The notes below the pieces were generated by a model. That model had not been told where the DNA came from. It searched no databases and worked only from the letters and a program-made list of their open reading frames with translations. A program made the position numbers and the translations under genes. A DNA stretch of 42,906 bases from Parasitella parasitica (taxonomy: Eukaryota > Mucoromycota > Mucoromycetes > Mucorales > Mucoraceae): NCBI GenBank assembly GCA_025201805.1, contig MU619356.1, positions 1 through 42,906 on the forward strand. Direction: 5' to 3'. Of the stretch, positions 35,765-42,906 are shown piece by piece (positions within the stretch are counted from its first letter, which is position 1; each line of letters opens with the position of its first letter).

Positions 35765-35985
35765 TAAACTACGGATCGTTTTCATGTGCCAAAAACCCCT
35801 CGATACGTGCAGTTTCCCATGCTCCCAACAAGAACCAAAAGAAAGGGCTACGATTGAAATGCCGTTCCTTTGGCATAAACATGTGAAAGTTTTGATTATT
35901 GCATTTAAATAGCACGCGCTTGTTTTCTTTTGCGTTTTTTTTTCTTGTTTCTTCTTTTCACCGTCGAAATATAAAAACATACAAA

Positions 35986-36378
35986 ATGTCTGATATCAAA
36001 ACTGCTGGTTTCAAAAGCTCTGAAGTCTTTGCTGCCCTCAAACAATCAGTCGACACTCTCCCTGCTGACGGCAAAGCTAAGCTGATCAAGCAGGTCAATG
36101 GTATCTTTGAGTTTGTTGTGAAGAATGGTGACGGCAAGACAGAGACTTTTACAGTTGACCTCAAGAAGGGAGGATCCGTTATCAAGGGAAAGGGACCCAA
36201 CAAGGCTGATGCTATTATTTCCATCAACGATGCCGATTTTGTCGACTTGGCCTCTGGTAAATTAAACGGCCAAAAGGCCTACATGTCTGGTAAGCTCAAG
36301 ATTAAGGGTCAAATGATGCTGGCCACTAAGCTCGACACCGTCTTCAAGCAACTTGCTGGCGACAAGTCCAAGTTATAA
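35986..36378 (+). CDS. Stand-alone SCP2 sterol-carrier domain protein, peroxisomal
   Basis: A single-exon, 130-residue protein made of one SCP2 lipid-transfer domain. FEFVVKNGDGKTETFTVDLK, KADAIISINDADFVDLASGK and YMSGKLKIKGQMMLATKL are the conserved strands and helices. It ends in SKL, the classic PTS1 peroxisome import signal. It probably carries fatty acyl-CoA or sterol-like lipids in peroxisomes, by analogy with yeast Pox18-type proteins. ATATAAAAACA just upstream of the ATG could be a TATA box, though it is very close. Its stop is only 94 bp from that of TSR3, which converges on it. Confidence 0.94.
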   Translation: MSDIKTAGFKSSEVFAALKQSVDTLPADGKAKLIKQVNGIFEFVVKNGDGKTETFTVDLKKGGSVIKGKGPNKADAIISINDADFVDLASGKLNGQKAYMSGKLKIKGQMMLATKLDTVFKQLAGDKSKL

Positions 36379-36472
36379 ATTTGCATGCAAATAAAATATT
36401 CCATATTCCAAACAATGTGTGCGTGTGTGTGAGAGATTAGTTGAATGTTTGTTTATTTGTTTTTGTGCGTAA

Positions 36473-37174
36473 TTAGTGATTATTACGAATGTAGGTATTT
36501 CCTAGACTATCCGTAATCAAGTCTACATTGTCCCCTTGGCTAGATGTCTCTTTTCCAGAGGTGTCATCCATGTCCTCTGAATCGTCATCCTCCTCTTCTG
36601 ACTCTCCCTCCTCTTCTGACTCGCCCTCCTCTTCTGAATCCTCATCCTCTTCGTCATCAAACGCAGCGAAAGCATTGTCGCGGTTATGGTTTTTGAACAA
36701 GTCGTCATCATCACTATCCCCCTCTTGTGGAGCGAGAGCTTTCTCCTTTTTAATGCGCTCGTCTTGCTCTAATTTTTTCAGGTATTCGTTCTGGACTTCA
36801 AGCACTTGGGCTGCGTCTCTGCACTTGGAATATCTCGACAGTAACCCGCCGTTGACTTTTCTGAATGCATGTCCCCATTTAAACTTGCCCAACAACGCCT
36901 CGCCGTGTTCAGGATATCCAGTAATGTAAAAAATGGCTGCCAATGCCTCTGCGCAGTTCAATTTCCAAGGTTTGCCATAGTTTACCGGATTCGTCGCCAC
37001 TAAATAAGGCAGTAATCGATCTGTGGGTCCTTTGATTTTGGAGAATGGGACTTCGTCTACACGGGCCCACGAACAGTCTACAACACCAGCGCCGTATAGT
37101 TCAACTATCTTGCGATCAGCTGGCGAAACGACCTTTTCGCCTATTGGACTTGTCTTACAGTGAGCACGTAGTTT

Positions 37175-37213
<39 letters not shown>

Positions 37214-37666
37214 AATGTACTGATTCTTACCTCGCCACAATGCCACGGAAACGCTGTGTCAGTTTCAGTGTATTCAGCATAGCACATCGAGCTAATTTTA
37301 CACCTGAACATCTCTTGGGATCGCAATGCTTGAAATCCCACATAGCAACAGGCATAGGAATGCTAGAAACATGACCTTCCTCAACTGCCATCCCACATTA
37401 GCCGATGCTTGCTAATGCATGCAATAATTGGAGTTACCTTGTCCATGTTCCTCGTCTATCCCGGGAGCAATTAAGCTAGCGTCAGCATATCTGTCATACC
37501 GCGAACTTTTGCTAGAACTTGACATGATGATGTTAAATCCAGGTTTGCCAGGCATGTGCTGGAGGTATACCTACTGAGACTTTCCGTGGCTTTTGGTGCT
37601 AGCGCCCTTATGGCTATGCGGCCTAGACGAACGGCTGCTATAATCTTCAGAGCTTTTTTTACCCAT
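36473..37666 (-). CDS. TSR3: 18S rRNA aminocarboxypropyltransferase TSR3
   Basis: Transfers the aminocarboxypropyl group from SAM to a pseudouridine of 18S rRNA in the decoding region during late 40S maturation in the cytoplasm. Minus-strand exons: 37666-37575, 37517-37438, 37384-37231, 37148-36473 (1002 nt, 333 residues). Family hallmarks are MWDFKHCDPKRCSG, RGIVASPIGEKVVSPADR (across the last intron), GAGVVDCSWAR, LPYLVATNPVNYGKPWKLNC and EALAAIFYITGYPEHGE. The N-terminus is Ser/Lys/His-rich. The C-terminus is a long acidic tail partly encoded by three 18-bp tandem repeats (36591-36644). The last intron contains an (AC)18 microsatellite. The acceptor at 37148/37149 was chosen because it alone keeps the frame. 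Confidence 0.93.
36591..36644. repeat. Three 18-bp coding tandem repeats in TSR3
   Basis: Units at 36591-36608, 36609-36626 and 36627-36644 share TCCTCTTCTGA(C/A)TC and encode the repeating acidic block GESEEE on the minus strand. The third unit is the most diverged. Confidence 0.85.
37176..37211. repeat. (AC)18 microsatellite in a TSR3 intron
   Basis: Alternating A and C over 36 bp lies wholly within the 82-nt intron 37149-37230, making up almost half of it. On the transcribed strand it is a GT repeat. Confidence 0.95.
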
Positions 37667-37682
37667 TTTGTAACAAATAGAG

Positions 37683-37725
37683 AAAAAAAAAAAAAAAACA
37701 AAAAAAAAAAAAAAGTTTTTTTTTT
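37683..37725 (-). promoter_or_regulatory. A-tract/T-tract pair at the TSR3 start
   Basis: A run of A interrupted by one C (37683-37714) is followed by a T run (37716-37725). On the TSR3 coding strand this reads as about 32 T ending 16 nt before the ATG. It fills much of the 109 bp between the IBA57 stop and the TSR3 start, so it probably belongs to the TSR3 promoter. Confidence 0.45.
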
Positions 37726-37775
37726 AAGAAATAAAAATTTTTATAATATAAAACAACCGTTGGTTTCAAATGCAG

Positions 37776-39104
37776 CTATTGCAGATCTTCCTTGGCCCGC
37801 CACCATTCGGGCAAGAAAGGCTGTATGCGGACAGATTCATCATTGGCCGATGCAAACAGCTTTTCGTCGTTTTGGATGTGTTCCAGTCTCATCAATGCCA
37901 ACCCAATGTTGTGAACGCCAGAACAGAATTTGCCTACGCCTCTCTTACTAGTGCCCTCCACCAGTTTAATGTCTGTTTGTGGCTCAAGCACAGACGGCCA
38001 AGTGACACTACGATCAACTCCCTGGACCGCAGGAACCCTAAAAAAAAAAGAGACATAATACATGAATATCTAAACGTAGAACGCAGCCAAGCCCTGGCAG
38101 CAACACTCACGCTTCATCCTTGGTGTACACTTGTACAGGCACAATTCGCTTACGGACAACGCCAGTGTGGAACGTGCGAATTGTCAGTTCCTGCCCCACG
38201 TAGCATCCCTTGCGGAAATCCACTGCATTCATGTAATCGAAATTCGATTCCAGCGGCAGCGAAGCCTCAGGCCATAAATCGTCGGGTCCCTCAGGCAGTC
38301 CTTGGAGCATACGACGGATGGTGTACTCCTCGGCACCCAACGCCTCGAAATGGCCTGATGCGGGCAGGATATGCTGGATATCCTGGTTCGTTGCTAAAAC
38401 GGCTCGATACCCAAACCCAGGGATTCTAGGGTCCATGCAGCCAATATCGGAAAACCGCTTTTCCTTCTTGACCAAGGCAGGGTCTTCCTTGTTGAGCGCA
38501 GGGCCCCAAACGTGCCATAGTTTGTATTCCTCGGAACAGTCTCTCACTTTGACCTTGGCTCGCAGAATGTATCGTTTGAGGTGGCGCAAAAATGACGTCT
38601 TTGAAGCGCTGGGACAGTCGATGATGTACTTTGGATGTGGGAAATTGACGCCTACATTGACAGGGTAGATGAATGTGTCATACAGCATGCGGCCCTATAT
38701 TTTTTCAAGTGACATGAGTAGGCAAAAAGTCGCAATGCGGCTCACTAGCAATGGCTGCTGCTTACGGGAGGTGTCAAGAACGCAGCATAAAATCCATCGC
38801 CTCCAGGGGAGATCTTGGGCATGTGGTTTGTAATCAGACCTTGCAGAAACTTTGCTGTTTCGGGGCCCTCCAGCTCAAGCAAGCTGCGGCCAGGCACAGG
38901 ACTGTAATGGTCTCCCTTGTGGAGCTCATCCTTTTCTTGAAAGCGAGACGCTGGTGAGCTAGCAAAAGAACGAGCTGCCACCGCTAGCAAACAAAGTGTT
39001 AGTCATCCATCCAGCGGCATGCGCAGCTACAGAAATGTACGTTTTACTAGAGACGTCCTCGATAAAAGAGTCGAGTGTGTACGCAATATACTTTTCGCCA
39101 GCAT
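37776..39104 (-). CDS. IBA57: Mitochondrial iron-sulfur assembly factor IBA57/CAF17
   Basis: Folate-binding YgfZ/GcvT-type protein that acts with ISA1/ISA2 to make [4Fe-4S] clusters in mitochondria. Secure minus-strand exons: 38766 and upstream, 38694-38111, 38037-37776. The diagnostic motif KGCYVGQELT with upstream FDYMNAVDFR is present, as are LLELEGPETAKFLQGLITNH and GFYAAFLTPPGRMLYD. The 5' end is ambiguous. An ATG at 39104 can join by a donor at 39082 to an acceptor at 38984 (361 residues in total), or by a later donor near 39054 to an acceptor near 38967. Both give basic, Ser-rich mitochondrial presequences. The gene is divergent from bL17m with 255 bp between start codons, and lies 109 bp upstream of TSR3. 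Confidence 0.9.
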
Positions 39105-39359
39105 TGTTTACGAATCAAGTGCATTTTAATAGATTCGGGAAGCATTCATCAACCCCCCCCCCCCCACTCCCAGGAAGGCTTCCTAGTCACATTCGACAAT
39201 TGGAAAACCATGTGTCTGAGGAAGCCAGCAAACGAGTGAGCGGAGGGAAGAGGAGGGGAGGGGGGGGGGGGGGCTTTTATGATAACAGCAAATTACAACC
39301 CAGGGTCATTTTGACGTTTTCTCTATTTTTTTTATTTTTTATTTTTACATACAACAATA
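39105..39359. promoter_or_regulatory. Divergent promoter between IBA57 and bL17m with C12 and G14 tracts
   Basis: The 255 bp between the two start codons must drive both genes, each encoding a mitochondrial protein. It holds a run of 12 C (39154-39165) and, 94 bp later, a purine-rich stretch ending in 14 G (39260-39273). The two are complementary and could pair, and the G run could form a quadruplex. A T-rich tract (about 39325-39347) precedes the bL17m start. Confidence 0.55.
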
Positions 39360-40019
39360 ATGCATCACGGCAAGCACTTGCGTCGTCTCAATCGTACGTC
39401 TGGACACAGAAACTCGCTGCTTAGAAACCTGGTTTCTTCGCTTGTTGAACATGGCCGAATCGAAACCACTGTTGCCAAGGCAAAAACCATCCAGCCTCTT
39501 GCCGATTCTATGATCACCCTGGGTAAGAAGGGTGATGTCGACGCAAAGAGACAAGCACTGGCCTATCTCAATGTAAGCATCTGTCCACATCTATCACATG
39601 TTCGTTGTCTAAACCCCTCCCCCCCATCCCACCCCTCTCTCTCTTTCTTTGCTGATTTCTAGAGCCGTGATATCACGATTCCTAAATTATTCGAGGAACT
39701 TGCTCCTCGTTTCGCCACTAGACAAGGCGGTTATACTCGCATTCAAAGAGTCGGCAAACGCTACGGAGATAATGCGCCTATGGCCATTATCGAATATGTC
39801 GATGGGCCTTCAGACACATTGAGGGAAATGGTAACCAGCACACTTGCACGCAGATTCTCAGAGACACAAAAGATATCCGTCAAAGACATGCTCGAACCCA
39901 ACAAAGTCGAGGAACTCGGCTTGCCAAAAGCACTTGTCCGTAATTTGAAGAAAGTGCAGTTTGCAAACTCTGTGGAAAGCATCGATCAAGCTATTGAGAA
40001 GAAGATGGCAGGCTTATAA
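39360..40019 (+). CDS. Mitochondrial large-subunit ribosomal protein bL17m
   Basis: Bacterial-type L17 of the mitochondrial ribosome (yeast Mrpl8). Exons 39360-39572 and 39663-40019 give 570 nt and 189 residues. The N-terminal signature [20 protein letters not shown] is almost universal for L17, and [10 protein letters not shown] and [20 protein letters not shown] follow. Bacterial L17 is about 125 residues; the extra 65 residues at the C-terminus are a mitochondrial extension. There is no cleavable presequence, which is usual for this protein. Confidence 0.95.
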
Positions 40020-40703
40020 ATCCATTGGCTAAAATGAATAAAAAAAAATTATACATAGAGAAAAGGGGTAGTTTTTTTTTAAAGTTTGATGGATGATGGA
40101 TGAAGTTTGCGACACTGTTCTGCACAGGATGTCTTGACCAATGTTTGCAGTTGTCTCTTTAGCAAGACACCAAATAGATTGCCCCAAACTTCAGAGGGCC
40201 GTTTTTGCCATTAAATCAATTTTTTTTACTTGATATCTATATTGCACAAACAATTGCCGTTGAAACAGAGAAAACCGATGCAAGAAATGAAAACAGTGTG
40301 CACAGAATATATAGCTACTGGTATTTGATGCCACAACAAGGCAGTATTTGCTGGAGAGCACATGAAAATCTCAATCTCAAGGTGGTTAGTGCTGCTTTGG
40401 ATCATTTCATGGAAAAATTGACCATACCAGAATTTCAAAAGCCTACTTGGAGAGCTACACAGAGCTAGCTGATTATATAGGATACACTCTGGGGGGGGGA
40501 TATGAATGCCACGCCCTTTTACCTACATGGTGTTGCCGACAGTATCAACAGAAATCATGCATAGGTAGAATATTACGAGATTTTTTCAATGTGACATATC
40601 ACAAAATGATGGGGGGGGGTTTATTAGTGTGTTTTCAATTATATCATCAAGAAGCAGTTTTTTAATCATGTTACGGTATTTTTACTACCGTAGGCCATTA
40701 TGA
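40020..40703. other. Intergenic region, convergent 3' flanks
   Basis: This 684-bp stretch separates the convergent bL17m and arrestin genes. An open frame at 40205-40468 has no recognisable domain and no good start context. Two runs of 9 G occur at 40491-40499 and 40611-40619. I see no other feature. Confidence 0.5.
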
Positions 40704-42104
40704 TTATGCAGTCAAAGTAGCAGATTCCGACATATCCGACGTAGCGGATTCACGTCGAGCCGTAACAGAGGGGCCACCAGGCACCATAAGATAGCCAGAA
40801 GCGTCAATTTGGCTCTCGTTTTGGTTCAAAACAAAAGCAGCATCCTCCTCTGAAATATCCATATGATCGTTAGACATCTGAAAAGAGTTGGAAGGTGACA
40901 CAGAATAGGCACGGTCGGCAGGATAATGCACAGGACTTGGCAGAGGCGATTCTATATTAGGAACAAACGAAGGCAACTCGTCCTGTAGAGTAGCCTCATG
41001 GATGGCGATTTGAACGGGATAAGAAGGAGGTACCGTAGCAACGGTGATGGGCAGTGTGATGGTATCGAGGTGCTGCTGGCTGGAAAAGAGGCCGCTATTC
41101 TGATTGGGAAAAGTGATTTCAACTCGATACGCAATGTCAATGTACTTGCCCATCTTGTTGGTGAACGTAGGGACGAGATTGGAGGGTATATGGAATTTTA
41201 AAATGTCTTGCTGATCACGAGCCTGCTTTGCAATGGACACGTAAAAGGACTCGGACAGAATACTGTACTGCTTGTGGATATGCTCATTTTGAGCGGTGGC
41301 GGACTGACTCGGATTCAGCGTGGTGGCCACTGCAAGCAATTGCACCTGAACGCTGCTAATCTTTGTGTCTGAATTATTGTTGGTGGTGATCTTGACGGTG
41401 CAGAGATCGCCTAGCGCACGGCTAGTGTGTGAGAAAACATGGCAAAAATAATACAAAACATATTCTACAAACCTGGGCAGTAGGCTGGCTTGATCAATTT
41501 TGCAGTGACCTTGATCTTTTTGTCTTCCTTTTCAAAGACCTGGGTCATCTCTGAGGTTGGCAGATTGGTGGTAACCAAAGGCAGATAGATGACGGGAACA
41601 GTGGCTGTAAAATGAGGTTCAGAGGCGAGGTCAATCACGCCTTGCAAAGTGTAGCCAATACGATGCCCAAAATGCGAATCGTGCATGGAAGGCGGATAGT
41701 TGACCTGGGGTAAACGAATGGCAAACAGGTACATGTGGCTTCCCGATGGTAGCTCTGATTTCATGTCGGGTTCGCTGGCGTTTCCCCAAAGCACGGTTTC
41801 TACAGAGAATATGTTTGTCTTTACTTTCTTGGAGCTGTCCACCTCTTCGCATTTGAATATAACACGTATATCTTTAGCAGATAAAGCCTTGTCGTTTGTA
41901 ATCATCAACGACCCTACACAGTACGCGATAGCTATATCAGTATCTTTATCCCCCCCCCCTGATTTTTGCTGTTTGTTTTTCTTTACCATTGATAATGGAT
42001 CCAGGCCCATAGGCGATTGGTTTATCTGGATTGCCTGAGCCGGCAGATACATAAAAATTGTGTATCGATGCCAAATCAGTATTGTTTCTCCCAAAAAGCA
42101 TCAT
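40704..42104 (-). CDS. Alpha-arrestin-like trafficking adaptor
   Basis: Arrestin-fold protein, probably an adaptor linking plasma-membrane transporters to a Rsp5-type ubiquitin ligase. Minus-strand exons: 42104-41987, 41931-41473, 41410-40704 (1284 nt, 427 residues). The N-terminal domain includes PIAYGPGSIINA and VKTNIFSVETVLWG, then GSHMYLFAIRLPQVNYPPS and GHRIGYTLQGVI, typical of arrestin_N. The second domain spans KKIKVTAKLIKPAYCPGD to DIAYRVEITFP. A PPSY (PPxY, WW-domain ligand) lies at the end of the second domain in ATVPPSYPVQ. The C-terminal 100 residues are acidic and Ser-rich, probably disordered. The first intron carries a run of 10 C. The upstream ATG of two adjacent in-frame methionines was used. 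Confidence 0.85.
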
Positions 42105-42469
42105 GATGGTTAGACAACAATAGAACGGGGATTAAAATAAGCAGAGCGAGAAGAGGCAGAAGAGGTGTGGAGATTATATCTGATAAGCAAAAAAGAAAGA
42201 AAAACGATAGAAAAAGAGGGAGAAGTGAGAAAACATCGCGATTAAATGTGTCTCGCTATCATCCCGTGATATTTTTTAGCGCTTTCGTAGGTGCATGTTT
42301 GTTGAAATAAATAAATAAAGAAGCACGTAGTTTTTGTATTGGGTTTGAATGCATGCCCATAAAATTTTAGTCATTTGCAATGGCTGATTGGTAAAAGCTT
42401 GAAGGCCTGACTCACACACGTTTTAGGAAATGTCTCCCCGGGATGATAAAAGAGATTATCATAAGCTTT

Positions 42470-42565
42470 CAAGGCGGTATAAAAAGGGCCAGGTTTTTTC
42501 ATTTTTTTTTTTCATTTCATTCTATTATTATACATCCTTTCATTCCTTCCAAAACTCGTACAAAC
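42470..42565 (+). promoter_or_regulatory. Core promoter of the 42-residue ORF
   Basis: GGTATAAAAAGGGCC (42476-42490) is a near-perfect TATA box. It is followed by T-rich sequence and a CATTTC/CATCC pyrimidine-rich zone typical of fungal transcription start regions. The spacing from TATA to ATG is about 88 bp, which suits a short 5' leader and suggests strong expression. Confidence 0.55.
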
Positions 42566-42694
42566 ATGCTCTCTCAAATTGCTCGTATTGTCGCTACCAA
42601 GAAGATGGTCTTCTCTGTTGTTGGTGCTTCTGCTGCTCTTGCATATGCACAAGAATGCAAGAACGATGTGATTTTCTATACCAAATCCAAGTAA
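42566..42694 (+). CDS. 42-residue small protein, possibly mitochondrial
   Basis: A short frame starts MLSQIARIVATKKMVFSVVG, continues with an alanine-rich hydrophobic stretch (ASAALAYA), then a polar tail QECKNDVIFYTKSK. The N-terminal 13 residues could form a basic amphipathic helix, and residues 14-28 could be a membrane segment. It looks like a small inner-membrane or import-targeted mitochondrial protein, but I cannot name it. A strong TATA box and a clean 5' leader support it as a real gene. It is followed by 212 bp of T- and A-rich sequence to the end of the window with AATAAA at 42838-42843. Confidence 0.6.
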   Translation: MLSQIARIVATKKMVFSVVGASAALAYAQECKNDVIFYTKSK

Positions 42695-42906
42695 ATCAAG
42701 CAATGATCTCTCTTGGCTTTTTTTTTCGCTCAAAACACATCTGAACAAAAATTAAAAAAAAACTAGACAAAAACTACTTTACATTACTAAAACTACAACT
42801 ACTCCATTGCATTTTTACACCATCTATATATTTATTTAATAAACGCCTACATTTGATATCACAATCCGTTCTCTTTTTACTTTTTTTTTTTTTTTTTACC
42901 CGAATT

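Noticed and set aside
40205..40468. 87-codon open frame between bL17m and the arrestin gene
   Set aside because: No domain, no clear promoter or intron signals, and it lies between two convergent 3' ends.
1..42906. CRISPR arrays, bacterial operons or phage genes
   Set aside because: No regularly spaced repeats or prokaryotic gene organisation; the genes are spliced and eukaryotic.

Overview
This is nuclear DNA from a filamentous fungus, most likely an early-diverging Mucoromycota (Mucorales-type) genome. The evidence is an AT-rich sequence, many short GT-AG introns (mostly 44-90 nt), compact genes, eukaryote-only proteins, and a decayed Tc1/mariner-like transposon at the left edge with the CAGTGCG-type end I associate with this group (from memory, not searched). 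Exon models were built by hand from protein-family conservation and splice sites. The summed exon length is divisible by three in all fully modelled genes, which supports the joins; two 5' ends (PNKP, IBA57) stay ambiguous.

Layout. 1-2.7 kb: degenerate mobile-element and pseudogene sequence. 3.1-9.8 kb: MLH3 (+, 16 exons) convergent with the mitochondrial glycine decarboxylase P-protein (-). 9.8-13.6 kb: gene-poor, with an assembly gap, a compact nested inverted repeat that could be a structured RNA, and a faint coding remnant. 13.6-16.9 kb: a SAM-dependent methyltransferase with a possible myristoylation signal, then a pyruvate dehydrogenase kinase. 16.9-19.2 kb: gene-poor with a frame-broken coding remnant. 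19.2-22.3 kb: a secreted GH31 alpha-glucosidase. 22.3-26.9 kb: mostly decayed minus-strand coding blocks interrupted by in-frame stops.

26.9-42.9 kb is gene-dense: an ATP-grasp-like protein of unknown function, an NCS2 permease of the uracil (UraA) subtype, SNAPC1-like, MZT1/MOZART1, polynucleotide kinase/phosphatase, COQ7, a stand-alone peroxisomal SCP2, TSR3 (-), IBA57 (-), mitochondrial ribosomal protein bL17m (+), an alpha-arrestin with a PPxY motif (-), and a 42-residue ORF behind a strong-looking promoter.

Themes. Several genes serve mitochondria (GCV2, PDK, COQ7, IBA57, bL17m); IBA57 and bL17m share a 255-bp divergent promoter. DNA repair (MLH3, PNKP) and RNA biology (SNAPC1, TSR3) are also represented. 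I see no operon-like or defence-like system; this looks mostly like ordinary housekeeping DNA between decaying segments. The items most worth a second look are the UraA-type permease next to an orphan ATP-grasp protein, the structured repeat at 11.3 kb, the stop-interrupted coding blocks at 23.3-26.2 kb, and a recurrent coding-strand poly(T) tract just upstream of start codons.
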